Assembly (NCBI GenBank): GCA_003094535.1
Contig: NATV01000086.1
Span: 1 to 38,133, forward strand
Direction: 5' to 3'
Length of the DNA stretch: 38,133 bases
Source of the DNA: a gamma proteobacterium symbiont of Ctena orbiculata
GTDB taxonomy: Bacteria > Pseudomonadota > Gammaproteobacteria > Chromatiales > Chromatiaceae
Shown here: in pieces, positions 7,411 to 15,837 of the stretch
Layout: every line of letters starts with the position of its first letter
Position numbering within the stretch: position 1 is the stretch's first letter
Translations under genes and position numbers: made by a program
Notes under the pieces: generated by a model
What the model was told of the DNA's origin: nothing
Database searches by the model: none
Seen by the model: only the letters and a program-made list of their open reading frames with translations

Positions 7411-9439
7411 GGCTGAGCTCCTTTTGTTTGCGTTGGATAAGTTCTTGATCGCACTTCGGGCAAAATTCGTGTTCGCCGCTGAGATAGCCGTGCAGCGGGC
7501 AGATGGAGAAGGTCGGCGTGACAGTCAGGTAGGGGATGCGGAAATTCTCCAGGGCGCGCCTGACCAGTTTCATGCAGGCCTTTTCGCTGCTGATCCGTTC
7601 CCCCATATAGAGGTGCAGCACGGTGCCGCCGGTATATTTCCGCTGCAGCGGCTCCTGGTGTTGCAGGGCGGCAAAGGGATCGTCGGTGTAGCCTACCGGG
7701 AGTTGCGATGAGTTGGTGTAGTAGGGCTTTTCCAGGCTCCCCGCCTGGAGGATCTCCGGGTAGCGCTTTCGGTCCTCCTTGGCGAAGCGGTAGGTGGTGC
7801 CCTCCGCCGGTGTCGCCTCCAGGTTGTAGAGGTTGCCGGTCTGCTCCTGAAACGCCACCATGCTATCCCTGATATGGTCGAGGAAGCGGGTGGCGAACGC
7901 CACCCCCCCGGTACTGGTAATGTCCTCCTGGTCGTTCGTGAAATTTCGAATCATCTCATTGATGCCGTTGACGCCGATGGTGGAGAAGTGGTTTCTCAGG
8001 GTGCCGAGATAGCGCTTGGTATAGGGGAAGAGACCGGCATCCATGTGGCGCTGGATCACCTTGCGCTTGATCTCAAGGCTGTTGCGGGCCAACCTCAGGA
8101 GTTCATCGAGCCGCGCCATCAGGGCCGCCTCGTCGCCGCGGTAGAGATAACCCAGGCGTGCGCAGTTGAGGGTCACCACGCCCAGCGAACCTGTCTGCTC
8201 CGCCGAGCCGAAGAGCCCGTTGCCCCGTTTCAGCAGTTCCCGCAGATCGAGCTGCAGGCGGCAGCACATGGAGCGGACCATGTTGGGACTCAATTCGGAA
8301 TTGAGAAAATTCTGGAAATAGGGCAGACCGTATTTGGCCGTCATCCTGAACAGCAGCCTGGCGTTTTCACTCTCCCAGGGAAAATCGGGGGTGATGTTGT
8401 AGGTCGGTATGGGGAAGGTGAAGATCCGGCCTTTTGCGTCCCCGGCGGTCATCACCTCGATGTAGGCACGGTTGATGAGATCCATCTCATGTTGCAGATC
8501 GCCGTAGCAGAAGGGCATCTCCCTGCCGCCGATGACCGGGATCTGCCGGCGAAGGTCCTCGGGACAGATCCAGTCGAAGGTGAGATTGGTGAATGGCGTC
8601 TGGGTCCCCCAGCGCGAGGGCACGTTGAGGTTGAAGATCAACTCCTGGATCGCCTGATAGACCTCGTCGTAGCTGAGATTGTCCTTGCGCACGAAGGGGG
8701 CGAGATAGGTATCGAAGGAGCTGAAGGCCTGGGCGCCGGCCCACTCGTTCTGCAGGGTGCCGAGAAAATTGACGATCTGGCCGACCGCGCTGGTGATATG
8801 TTTGGGTGGACCCGACTCAATCTTTCCCGGCACCCCGTTGAGCCCCTCGTGGAGCAGGGTGCGCAGGGACCAGCCGGCACAGTAGCCGGCGAGCATGTCG
8901 AGGTCGTGAATGTGGATGTCCCCCGTGCGGTGGGCCTCGCCGATCTCGGGGGGGTAGACGTGGTTGAGCCAGTAGTTGGCGATCATCTTTCCCGAGGCAT
9001 TGAGTATCAGTCCACCCAGGGAGTAGCCCTGGTTGGCGTTCGCGGATACCCGCCAGTCGGTGCGCTGCAGGTATTCGCTGACCGAGGCGCTGACATCGAG
9101 CAGGGTGCGGCGATCTTCCCGCAACTTCTTGTGCTGTTCGCGATAGACGATATAGGCACGGGCGGTTTTCAGGTGGTTGGCGCTGATCAATACCTGCTCG
9201 ACAATATCCTGGATGCGTTCGATGCCCGGGTTCTGTCCGCGATAGCCGGTATGGCTCAGCACCTTGATCACCTGAGCGGTGAGCAAGACGGCTTCGTCTC
9301 TGCTGAATTCGCCGCTGGCCTCCCCCGCCTTGAGGATGGCGTTTTCGATCTTGGCGGCATTGAATTCGACTTGCGTTCCGTCGCGCTTGGCGACTTTGAC
9401 GGGTAGCCAGGACTCTCTCGGAAGGGCGTGAGCATGCAT
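7394..9439 (-). CDS. nrdD: anaerobic (class III) ribonucleoside-triphosphate reductase, large part lacking the glycyl-radical tail
   Basis: NrdD makes deoxyribonucleotides without oxygen. Residues about 12-105 form an ATP-cone regulatory domain (KRDGTQVEFNAAKIENAI). The catalytic barrel follows, with TQTPFTNLTFD, the MCCRLQLDLREL segment and GERISSEKACMKLVRRALENFRIPYLTVTPTFSIC near the end. The zinc-site region reads CPLHG then CPKC, so one of the usual four cysteines appears to be histidine or absent. The chain ends about 15 residues after CPKC, before the glycyl-radical motif, which is instead on the overlapping 67-residue ORF. The ATG at 9439 has GGAGG 10 bases upstream; a GTG one codon earlier is also possible. 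Regulation is probably by NrdR and an FNR-type protein (see sites). Confidence 0.93.
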   Translation of the reverse strand: MHAHALPRESWLPVKVAKRDGTQVEFNAAKIENAILKAGEASGEFSRDEAVLLTAQVIKVLSHTGYRGQNPGIERIQDIVEQVLISANHLKTARAYIVYREQHKKLREDRRTLLDVSASVSEYLQRTDWRVSANANQGYSLGGLILNASGKMIANYWLNHVYPPEIGEAHRTGDIHIHDLDMLAGYCAGWSLRTLLHEGLNGVPGKIESGPPKHITSAVGQIVNFLGTLQNEWAGAQAFSSFDTYLAPFVRKDNLSYDEVYQAIQELIFNLNVPSRWGTQTPFTNLTFDWICPEDLRRQIPVIGGREMPFCYGDLQHEMDLINRAYIEVMTAGDAKGRIFTFPIPTYNITPDFPWESENARLLFRMTAKYGLPYFQNFLNSELSPNMVRSMCCRLQLDLRELLKRGNGLFGSAEQTGSLGVVTLNCARLGYLYRGDEAALMARLDELLRLARNSLEIKRKVIQRHMDAGLFPYTKRYLGTLRNHFSTIGVNGINEMIRNFTNDQEDITSTGGVAFATRFLDHIRDSMVAFQEQTGNLYNLEATPAEGTTYRFAKEDRKRYPEILQAGSLEKPYYTNSSQLPVGYTDDPFAALQHQEPLQRKYTGGTVLHLYMGERISSEKACMKLVRRALENFRIPYLTVTPTFSICPLHGYLSGEHEFCPKCDQELIQRKQKELSHATDH

Positions 9440-9469
9440 CACCTGTGATCCTCCAGGGAAATAACTTTA

Positions 9470-9485
9470 ATACAATATGTAGCGG
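9470..9485. promoter_or_regulatory. NrdR box 1 (proximal to nrdD)
   Basis: The 16-base sequence ATACAATATGTAGCGG matches the NrdR consensus ACACWATATATWGTGT at 12 positions, including the CWATAT core. It starts exactly 31 bases before the second, perfect box, the helical spacing typical of tandem NrdR sites. NrdR is the ATP/dATP-sensing repressor of ribonucleotide reductase operons. Confidence 0.75.
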
Positions 9486-9500
9486 TGTATATGAAGTAAA

Positions 9501-9516
9501 ACACTATATATTGTGT
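9501..9516. promoter_or_regulatory. NrdR box 2 (distal), perfect consensus
   Basis: ACACTATATATTGTGT is a perfect palindromic match to the NrdR consensus ACACWATATATWGTGT. On the minus strand it contains TATATA/TATAGT at the place expected for the -10 element if the FNR-type site at 9532-9545 is centred at -41.5, so NrdR binding would cover the promoter. nrdR itself is not in the window. Confidence 0.88.
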
Positions 9517-9531
9517 TTTCAAGGTAATTAA

Positions 9532-9545
9532 TTGATCGAAGTCAA
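9532..9545. promoter_or_regulatory. FNR/Anr-type site upstream of nrdD
   Basis: TTGATCGAAGTCAA matches the FNR consensus TTGAT-N4-ATCAA at 9 of 10 positions. It lies upstream of both NrdR boxes relative to the minus-strand nrdD gene. A class II position (-41.5) would put the transcript start near 9497, inside or next to the perfect NrdR box. Activation of class III reductase genes by FNR/Anr under anoxia is known in other gammaproteobacteria. Confidence 0.65.
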
Positions 9546-9671
9546 TTGCCCTTCAAATCTTGATCCTGTGAGGCCTGTTATGAGATTCAGAGAGTTAGGC
9601 AGGAGTGTTGATAATTCACCCTAAGTTGTATCCGCAGAACCGCGACAAAGGGCTGGCGTGAGCCGTGGAGG

Positions 9672-10310
9672 CTAGCAGCCGTCGCAGACGAAAGGATTGG
9701 TGCGGCGCTCCTCGCCAAATGTGGATTCCGGGCCGTGACCGGGGATGAATCTTACCTCGTCGCCCAGCGGCCAGAGCCGGTTGCGGATGGAGTGGATGAG
9801 GGTGGCGTAGTCCCCGCGGGGAAAGTCGGTGCGTCCGATGGAGCCGTTGAACAGGACATCGCCGACCTGGGCAATTTGCGTGGCGCGATGAAAGAAGATC
9901 AGGTGTCCCGGTGTATGGCCGGGGCAGTGGTAGACCTCCAGCCGCTCTTCCCCGACAACGACCTCATCACCCTGCTCGAGCCACTGGTCGGGTGTGCAGG
10001 CTATGCCGTCGCCAAATCCGAACATGGCTGCCTGTTGATCCATGTTGTCCAGCAGGAAGGCATCCTCCCGGTGGGGCCCGACTATCGGTATCTTGAGCAT
10101 CTGCGCCAGTTCATTGGCGCCGCCGGCATGATCGACATGGCCATGGGTAAGCAGGATCTGTTGAGGCAGAAGCTCCAGGGCGGTGATCTGGCTTACAAGC
10201 TGCCGGATATCGCCGCCCGGATCGATGATAGCGGCTTGTCGGCTCTTATCGCACCAGAAGAGGGTGCAGTTCTGCTGGAAGGGGGTGACGGGGATGATCT
10301 TGTAGTGCAT
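9672..10310 (-). CDS. gloC: type II glyoxalase-like MBL-fold hydrolase (YcbL/GloC family)
   Basis: A cytoplasmic metallo-beta-lactamase-fold thioesterase of 212 residues, the usual length of the YcbL/GloC family, which hydrolyses S-lactoylglutathione or similar thioesters. The metal-binding motif is H56-G-H58-V-D60-H61; the later ligands sit in CPGHTPGH and in FIPGHGP near the C-terminus, and a GRTDFPRGD segment (with a preceding bridging Asp in QVGDVLF) is present. The N-terminal PVTPFQQNCTLFWC and NPFVCDG ending match E. coli GloC closely. Its start codon overlaps the stop of the upstream thioredoxin-like gene (TGATG), so the two are translationally coupled. Confidence 0.9.
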   Translation of the reverse strand: MHYKIIPVTPFQQNCTLFWCDKSRQAAIIDPGGDIRQLVSQITALELLPQQILLTHGHVDHAGGANELAQMLKIPIVGPHREDAFLLDNMDQQAAMFGFGDGIACTPDQWLEQGDEVVVGEERLEVYHCPGHTPGHLIFFHRATQIAQVGDVLFNGSIGRTDFPRGDYATLIHSIRNRLWPLGDEVRFIPGHGPESTFGEERRTNPFVCDGC

Positions 10311-10693
10311 CAGGCAAGCTTCCGTAGCAGCGACTCCAGTTGTGATTCGGTCTTCGCGCCGAGGGCGATGTCTATGACCACCCCCTCTTTGATCAGTACC
10401 AGGGTGGGTGTGGCCCGGATGTTGAAGCGCCTGGTCGTCTCCGGATCCGCACGCACGTCGACTTTGCCTATGCCTTCGTGCTTTTCCGCCAGGCGATCGA
10501 TGATCGGTGTCATCCTGCGGCAGGGCGAACAGTTTTCACTATAGAAATAGATCGCCCGGTTGCCGCTCACTGCGTCGCTGAGGTCACCCTCGATTTTTTT
10601 ACCGACCAGACGTCTTGCGGAGAGGTAGCTGAACAGCGGTACAAGTATGAGAAAACTTGCAACCAACAGTAACACGATCATTATCCAGGACAT
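10310..10693 (-). CDS. membrane-anchored thioredoxin-like protein
   Basis: A 127-residue protein with one N-terminal membrane helix (about residues 3-24) and a thioredoxin domain. The active site is C55-SP-C58 in the context YSENCSPCRRMTP, and the cis-proline loop reads IRATPTLV. The helix orientation, with a basic ARRLVGKK after it, suggests the thioredoxin domain faces the cytoplasm, unlike periplasmic DsbE/ResA proteins. Its stop overlaps the start of gloC, implying a shared thiol or glutathione-linked function. CSPC is not the classic CGPC, so redox potential and partners may differ from TrxA. Confidence 0.85.
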   Translation of the reverse strand: MSWIMIVLLLVASFLILVPLFSYLSARRLVGKKIEGDLSDAVSGNRAIYFYSENCSPCRRMTPIIDRLAEKHEGIGKVDVRADPETTRRFNIRATPTLVLIKEGVVIDIALGAKTESQLESLLRKLA

Positions 10694-10813
10694 AGTCTAT
10701 CTCTATTCAGGGATTGCTTGTGCCGTTCATGGAGGCCGGCAGGCCGCATTGACACCCTAATTTTAAACAGATATACAGCGTAAGGTTATCTGTTTTGATC
10801 AATGGGTTGGTAG

Positions 10814-11482
10814 ATGGACCAGATGTCAATATTCTTTGCCGTCGGGGGATTATTGATCCTCGCCCTGATACTGGCGAGTATCGCGCACCGGTATCAAGCC
10901 TACGTCGAGGAGCGGCGGCAGCATGTGCAGCGCATCCTGAAACGGGTGGATGAGATCGACGGGCTGGTTAAACGCGCGGTCGGTCTGCCGGTGCCGGTAG
11001 AGATGGAGCGCATCCTGCGGCGCGACATGCTAACTCGCCTGCAGGCGGCGAAGGGGGTCCATGCGCGCTATCCGGGCATCGACGGGATGATCTCAGCGGC
11101 ACAGCAAGCGCTGGAACAGGCTGCGCCAAGGGCGGCGTCCGCCGCTTTGAATGAGCAGAAAATCGAGCGCTTTTCACGCCTGATGGGCGAACTCGAGTGG
11201 CTGGTGAAGGAGAACAGGCTGCTGGTAGAGATTACCGAGGAGGAGAAGGAGAACTTGCTGGGAATGCTCGTCATGCGGCACAGCGAAACCCTCTATCGTT
11301 ATCATACGGGCGAGGCGAAACGCCTGCTCAAGAGCAACCAGCTCCACCAGGCCCTTTGGCATAGCGAGCAGATTAAATCGATATTGCAGAACCGGGGATT
11401 GGCAAACGAACAGTTCGAGGCCTGGTACCGGGAGGCCGATCATTTGCACGGGCAGGTCGCAAAACGCCTCTCCGGCGACTGA
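10814..11482 (+). CDS. membrane-anchored coiled-coil protein of unknown function
   Basis: I do not recognise a family. The 222-residue protein has one N-terminal membrane helix (about residues 7-24) with a short outside segment, and the rest is charged, helical and coiled-coil-like, rich in E, R, Q and L, with several leucine heptads (LNEQKIERFSRLMGELEWLVKEN). It contains no cysteine. It stands alone on the plus strand between the divergent gloC/thioredoxin pair and the convergent zapD-yacG pair, whose end lies 51 bases away. Topology (cytoplasmic helical body on a single anchor) is reminiscent of envelope or division scaffold proteins, but no function is supported. Confidence 0.75.
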   Translation: MDQMSIFFAVGGLLILALILASIAHRYQAYVEERRQHVQRILKRVDEIDGLVKRAVGLPVPVEMERILRRDMLTRLQAAKGVHARYPGIDGMISAAQQALEQAAPRAASAALNEQKIERFSRLMGELEWLVKENRLLVEITEEEKENLLGMLVMRHSETLYRYHTGEAKRLLKSNQLHQALWHSEQIKSILQNRGLANEQFEAWYREADHLHGQVAKRLSGD

Positions 11483-11533
11483 ACGGCAGCCGGGGGGTGA
11501 TGGGCTCTCAGGTTCGGCCCAGAGCGCCTGCTC

Positions 11534-11725
11534 TCAACCGCTGCTTTCATCCTCCGAGTGGCCATCCCGGGGCTCGGAGATCCTGTGGTTCTCATCCAGC
11601 CAGTCACCAAGGTCGATGAGACGACAGCGCTCGCTGCAGAATGGGCGCCAGACGGCGTCCGCCGACCAGGTCACCGGCTTACCGCAGGTCGGGCATGGCA
11701 GTGTTCTCTCTTCCTTGCCGGCCAT
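11534..11725 (-). CDS. yacG: DNA gyrase inhibitor YacG, zinc-binding protein
   Basis: A 63-residue zinc protein that in E. coli binds gyrase and inhibits its DNA-binding. The four zinc cysteines are in CPTCGKPV near the N-terminus and [14 protein letters not shown] in the middle, the family hallmark, followed by an acidic tail. I choose the ATG at 11725, which sits two bases after the zapD stop codon (TGACCATG), over an in-frame ATG at 11740, because this gives the usual short N-terminus and coupled translation. The zapD-yacG order is typical of gammaproteobacteria; coaE, often found upstream, is absent here. Confidence 0.92.
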   Translation of the reverse strand: MAGKEERTLPCPTCGKPVTWSADAVWRPFCSERCRLIDLGDWLDENHRISEPRDGHSEDESSG

Positions 11726-11727
11726 GG

Positions 11728-12513
11728 TCAGAAGATGCATGCGGTGAGCTGGAAATCCACATCCTGAGTGGTTTGTGTCGGCTTGCCGCTGTCCATGACT
11801 TCCAGGAAGCGGATGCTGAAACGGTGCTTGTTTCCGCTGATCTCGGTGAAGATGGGTTTGCTGCGGGGAAGCCCGACGCGGATCAGCTGGGCCGGCGACG
11901 AGCTGTCGAGGGTTTTCTGAAAGAAGCCCTGAAGGGCCTTCTCCCGTGAGGGCAGGTTGCTGCCGCGGACCAGATTCAGCAAGAGTACAACCGCCTCGCG
12001 CACCGGATGCAGCTCATACATCCACTCGCTCATCTGGTTCTGGCGGATCTCGTGGGGCTGATTCAGCCAGAAGTGGTATTGGGGCAGGTCGAAATTACAT
12101 CCGCCACCCGGGATGCTGCTGCGTTGCAGTATGGTGGTGAGAAATTCATTGCTGCGCAGCTTGCGCGCGATCTGGCCGTCCATGCGATAGACCTGGTGGA
12201 TCGCCTGTTCGAGATCATCCAATACCTGTCCCAGCGCCTGCATGTCCACTCCGGGCTGCTGGCGCACCCGCTCCAGGTTCGTGGTATGGCGCTCCAACTC
12301 CTTGAGTATCTCGGTCTTCAGATCGGAACGTCCGAAGATGGTGACAATGCTGAGCAGGCCATCGATTGCGGCACGGTTGCTCCAGATATCTGCCAGCGGG
12401 CGAAAATGATCCACCTGGAGAAACAGGTGCTCGAGACGAAGAAAGGTGCGAATCCTTTCGTTCAACGGATGCTCAAAGTGAATCAAATCGGTCACGAGAG
12501 ATCGGTTTTCCAT
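11728..12513 (-). CDS. zapD: cell division protein ZapD
   Basis: ZapD crosslinks FtsZ filaments at the division ring. The 261-residue protein matches the family over its length, with the typical opening [19 protein letters not shown], the central [17 protein letters not shown] segment and a beta-rich C-terminal half ending near [12 protein letters not shown]. coli ZapD is slightly shorter. It is cytoplasmic and has no membrane segments. It overlaps the longer possible start of yacG and is directly followed by it. The neighbour coaE usually found upstream is missing, and the gene starts instead behind a 170-base gap. Confidence 0.93.
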   Translation of the reverse strand: MENRSLVTDLIHFEHPLNERIRTFLRLEHLFLQVDHFRPLADIWSNRAAIDGLLSIVTIFGRSDLKTEILKELERHTTNLERVRQQPGVDMQALGQVLDDLEQAIHQVYRMDGQIARKLRSNEFLTTILQRSSIPGGGCNFDLPQYHFWLNQPHEIRQNQMSEWMYELHPVREAVVLLLNLVRGSNLPSREKALQGFFQKTLDSSSPAQLIRVGLPRSKPIFTEISGNKHRFSIRFLEVMDSGKPTQTTQDVDFQLTACIF

Positions 12514-12682
12514 TAGCTGTTGATAGTTAAGCGAATATACCGGTGCAGGGCCTGGCCCGGCTGCACATCAGCGGCAGCCATGAGGTTTCCCCCCTAATCA
12601 TTATGTCAGGGCTTGTTGATTACTGCTAACTTCGATCGGAGTAATTGGCGCTTTTGTTATCGGGTTTGCAACTCGTTATTCT

Positions 12683-13693
12683 TTATCCGCGCACGCCGGG
12701 GCTGATCGAAAAGCTGTCGATGATATTGACATAGTTGACACGTTCGAAGGCACTGGGATCGGCAACGCTGATCTGGCTGACACGGCCACGGAACTCCTCG
12801 ATCGATTCGAATCCCTGATCCTCCATCCATGATTCGATTCCCGAAATCATGGGTTTGATCGCCCCGGGTCCCTGCTCGAGCAGGAGACTGCAGAGGTGGA
12901 CCACATCGGTACCCGCGAGCAGCAGTTTGATGGCATCCTCCGGGGTGTGGACTCCCCCCGTGGCACCCAGCGAGAGTTCGGTTCGGCCGTGCAGGATGGC
13001 AATCCAGCGCATCGCCAACAGGGCTTCGGCCGATGTGGATGTCTGCAGGCTGGAGGTGAGACGAAGACTGTCGATATTGATGTCGGGTTGGTAGAAGCGA
13101 TTGAAGAGTGATACGCCGCTGGCGCCTGCCAGCTCCAGCTGTTTCACCATGTTGGCCAGTGAACTGAAGGCAGGGGAGAGTTTCATGTTGATTGGAATGG
13201 AGATCTGCTGTTTCAACTGGCTGAGCAGCTCCACATAGCGCTGTTCGACCTCGCTGCCGCTGACCTCGATATCGGCGGCGACATGGTAGACATTCAGTTC
13301 AAGGGCATCGGCGCCTGCCTGCTCCATCTCCCGGGCGTGGGCGATCCATCCACCCGGGGTGGTGCCGTTGAGGCTGGCGATGACCGGTATCCCCAATCTC
13401 TCCTTCAATGACCGCAGATTCTCCAGATAGCGCTCCTGGCCGTTGGAGAAGTCGAAATGGTGCGGCAGGAAGCTGTCCGCCTCGGCGAACCCCGTCTCCT
13501 GGTGGTGGAGAAAGCGCACCATGGTCTCCTCTTCGGCGGTGACCGACTCCTCGAACAGGGAGTACATGATAATCGCGGAAGCGCCGGCATCTTCCATGCG
13601 GCGGGCATCGTCGATGCTGCGGGTGAGGGGGGATGCGGAGGGCACCAGTGGATTTTTCAGCTGCATGCCCAGGTATTGGGTTGTCAGGTCCAT
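12683..13693 (-). CDS. dihydroorotate dehydrogenase-like flavoprotein
   Basis: A 336-residue FMN-binding TIM-barrel protein related to class 1 dihydroorotate dehydrogenases and to PreA. Features are the N-terminal LKNPLVPSASPLTRSID segment, NMKLSPAF in the substrate/FMN region, and GATGGVHTPEDAIKLLLAGTDVVHLCS as the phosphate-binding C-terminal barrel strands. The usual active-site base (Cys or Ser in a conserved loop) is not obvious: the corresponding loop reads LELNVYHVAAD. Such proteins are annotated as dihydroorotate dehydrogenase-like, and several occur beside ferredoxin-dependent oxidoreductases, but no such gene is adjacent here. The ATG at 13693 follows GAGAGA; a GTG one codon earlier is possible. 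Its substrate is unknown. Confidence 0.8.
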   Translation of the reverse strand: MDLTTQYLGMQLKNPLVPSASPLTRSIDDARRMEDAGASAIIMYSLFEESVTAEEETMVRFLHHQETGFAEADSFLPHHFDFSNGQERYLENLRSLKERLGIPVIASLNGTTPGGWIAHAREMEQAGADALELNVYHVAADIEVSGSEVEQRYVELLSQLKQQISIPINMKLSPAFSSLANMVKQLELAGASGVSLFNRFYQPDINIDSLRLTSSLQTSTSAEALLAMRWIAILHGRTELSLGATGGVHTPEDAIKLLLAGTDVVHLCSLLLEQGPGAIKPMISGIESWMEDQGFESIEEFRGRVSQISVADPSAFERVNYVNIIDSFSISPGVRG

Positions 13694-13921
13694 CACATTC
13701 TCTCGGCAAGTGGAGGCCTAGGGGTCATGTTATATGGTTTATAGCATGATACGCGTTTTTTGCCGGAAGTCTTCCCTCTGTCTGCTGAGTCTACTGCCTT
13801 GTAAGTAGCCGTGGTGTTACCGAAACATCTGTTTCCGAAATGGCGATGCATCTGACTTGAGATGGCGCAACCCTTGGGTGTCACCAAGGTTGGAATCGCT
13901 GTGACGATGCCTTGCCCGGTG

Positions 13922-15637
13922 TTAGGTTTTAAACTGCTTGCGAAAAAACTCCGTTACCAGCTTCGCCTTCGTGTGCGAGTCCAGATTCTCCGCCAGCACC
14001 ATCTTCCCTTTTTGGGTCTGCGCTATGACGTGATAACTGATCTTATGTGTGTTGCCTGTCTGGGTCGATGTCGAACCCTTCTTAGGCTCAATTTCGCGCA
14101 GTTCATGGTAGCGGACGTTCTTCCAGCGCACAGTGATACCCAGCAGGCGCCGGATAGTCACCACTTGCCTGCCATCCCAGGCCACATAAAGGCTGTTGAA
14201 GGCAGTGTAGAGACCCGCCAGTGCCACCATGCTGCCCAAAAAGGTGAATAGGCCACCCATGAAGTAGAGCGGCATACCCTCTTGCGCCGCCTTGCCCCAA
14301 AGCATCACACCGGCTATGGCAAAGATCCCACCAACCACTGTGAATAGAGTGGACAGCAGCGGTTGGCGGAGCATCGGGTGGTAGAGCTCCTGCACCATGC
14401 CGTTGCGGCGCAGAGGCAGCAGCATTTCGGCTGTCAATTCGGGCATGCCCTGTGGCGTCTCCCTCCCCGAGTCCAGATGCTGGAAACGGGACTTCTCTGC
14501 GGTGGCGTAGACCGGTATGGTGTAAGAACGATCCAGATCGATCCCCGGCTGTTCCGCCTTGATGTTCAAGCGCCAGAAATAGTAGTCGCCCGTCTCCTCC
14601 TCGCTGGGGTTAAGACCCTCCGGTACGCTGAAGCGAAAACCCAGGCGCATTCCCCGGGCTGCCGGCTCCACCTGGGCATAGCCGCTGTCCTGCCACTTCA
14701 CCGATTCGCTGCGGGAGCGGTTCTTGCCGCTACCGGTGACATAGCTGTAGATGGAACTCAGGGTAACCTCGCAGACCAGGCCTGATACATAAGGCACATC
14801 GACCTGGATTTCGCCACCCACGTCACCGCCGATAGCCCCGGGAAAGGGATCCATGGTCAGCGGGGTATAGCCAAACCGGCGCCATTCCAGGGTCTGCTTC
14901 ACGGTCCAGTAGAAGAGGCCCATACCGATCAGGGGGAAGAGCAGGATCAATAGCGCCAGGGCCCCCTCCTTGCGCCAAACCTCCGGTACGGCAATGGCGG
15001 CAGGGATACTCAACGCATTCCAGAAGATGGTGAAACCCCAGAACAGATACATCCCGAGACGCGCGCCGGAAAGGATGCGGTTGTCGGCCCACTCGGGGCG
15101 TGCCAGCCAGGGTTTCTCCGCAGCCTCCGGCGTATCGATAACACGTTTGCCGCGCAGACCGAAGATGATAAGGCCCAGACCGGCACCGCCAAACACAATG
15201 ATGAAAATGGTGTGAAATCCGATCATGCCCCAGCGTAAGTCGCGGTTTATCACCGCCTCGTTGGGATTTGAGGGATTGTAATAGACCGTCACCGGCTTTT
15301 GGTTGCGGTAGAGGCGTTGCAGCTGTCGGCCAAGCTGCTGCTGAAAATCGCCAATGTTGTCACTGCCGCTGTGTATCGCCACCCGGTCCCCGGAATATTC
15401 GATACCATTGACCCGATAGCGGTACTGGGCTTCGGCTTTGTAAGTGGTGGAGTCGTCGGAATGATGGCGGCTCAACTCCGCCGAGATCAGCGTGCCCGGG
15501 GTTTGTTGCCAGGAGGCCATCTGCATGGCGTCAACAACAGAGACCGCGGTTTTATAAATAAAAAAAAGACCAACGGCAAAAAAGGGCAGGCCGAAGATTG
15601 CCAGAAACCAGCTTCGTATACGTTTTTCTTTTCTCAT
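13922..15637 (-). CDS. DUF3592-domain multi-pass membrane protein
   Basis: A 571-residue membrane protein. A first helix (about residues 10-31) is followed by an extracytoplasmic domain with the DUF3592 pattern (TPGTLISAEL...YRYRVNGIEYSGDR...VTVYYNPSNPNEAVI), then a second helix near 155-175, further paired helices near 210-270, a large beta-rich soluble region (about 280-420) and two more helices near 440-500 before a C-terminal domain with the YHELREIEPKKGS segment. I use the ATG at 15637 because a TATAAT lies between it and an in-frame GTG at 15679. DUF3592 has no known biochemical role. The stand-alone position gives no context. Confidence 0.75.
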   Translation of the reverse strand: MRKEKRIRSWFLAIFGLPFFAVGLFFIYKTAVSVVDAMQMASWQQTPGTLISAELSRHHSDDSTTYKAEAQYRYRVNGIEYSGDRVAIHSGSDNIGDFQQQLGRQLQRLYRNQKPVTVYYNPSNPNEAVINRDLRWGMIGFHTIFIIVFGGAGLGLIIFGLRGKRVIDTPEAAEKPWLARPEWADNRILSGARLGMYLFWGFTIFWNALSIPAAIAVPEVWRKEGALALLILLFPLIGMGLFYWTVKQTLEWRRFGYTPLTMDPFPGAIGGDVGGEIQVDVPYVSGLVCEVTLSSIYSYVTGSGKNRSRSESVKWQDSGYAQVEPAARGMRLGFRFSVPEGLNPSEEETGDYYFWRLNIKAEQPGIDLDRSYTIPVYATAEKSRFQHLDSGRETPQGMPELTAEMLLPLRRNGMVQELYHPMLRQPLLSTLFTVVGGIFAIAGVMLWGKAAQEGMPLYFMGGLFTFLGSMVALAGLYTAFNSLYVAWDGRQVVTIRRLLGITVRWKNVRYHELREIEPKKGSTSTQTGNTHKISYHVIAQTQKGKMVLAENLDSHTKAKLVTEFFRKQFKT

Positions 15638-15797
15638 CACTCTATCTGAACCGGAGAGCCAGCGCCTATTGCGTCGCACAGATTATAGGGAGCTGATTTT
15701 TCCCCTTTGTTACTGATCCGGATAAAACCCTATTCGTTTATCGGCCATCCGGCGACTTTATGGAGGGGCTTGCCGGTTACGGGAATGCGCGGTGAGA

Positions 15798-15823
15798 GAA
15801 ATACGGGCGTTAACCCGTATTTC
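15798..15823. terminator. hairpin downstream of the serine hydrolase lipoprotein gene
   Basis: GAAATACGGG (15798-15807) and CCCGTATTTC (15814-15823) form a perfect 10-base-pair stem with a 6-base loop. It starts 15 bases beyond the stop codon of the minus-strand gene at 15838. There is no clear U-tract on the minus strand, so it may be a Rho-independent-like terminator of modest strength or an RNA-stabilising structure. Confidence 0.55.
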
Positions 15824-15837
15824 CCAGGTTTCCGATC

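Noticed and set aside
7874-9406. A 510-codon open frame on the plus strand across nrdD
   Set aside because: It is antisense to the well-supported nrdD gene, has no recognisable domain, and its composition is what a GC-rich antisense frame gives.
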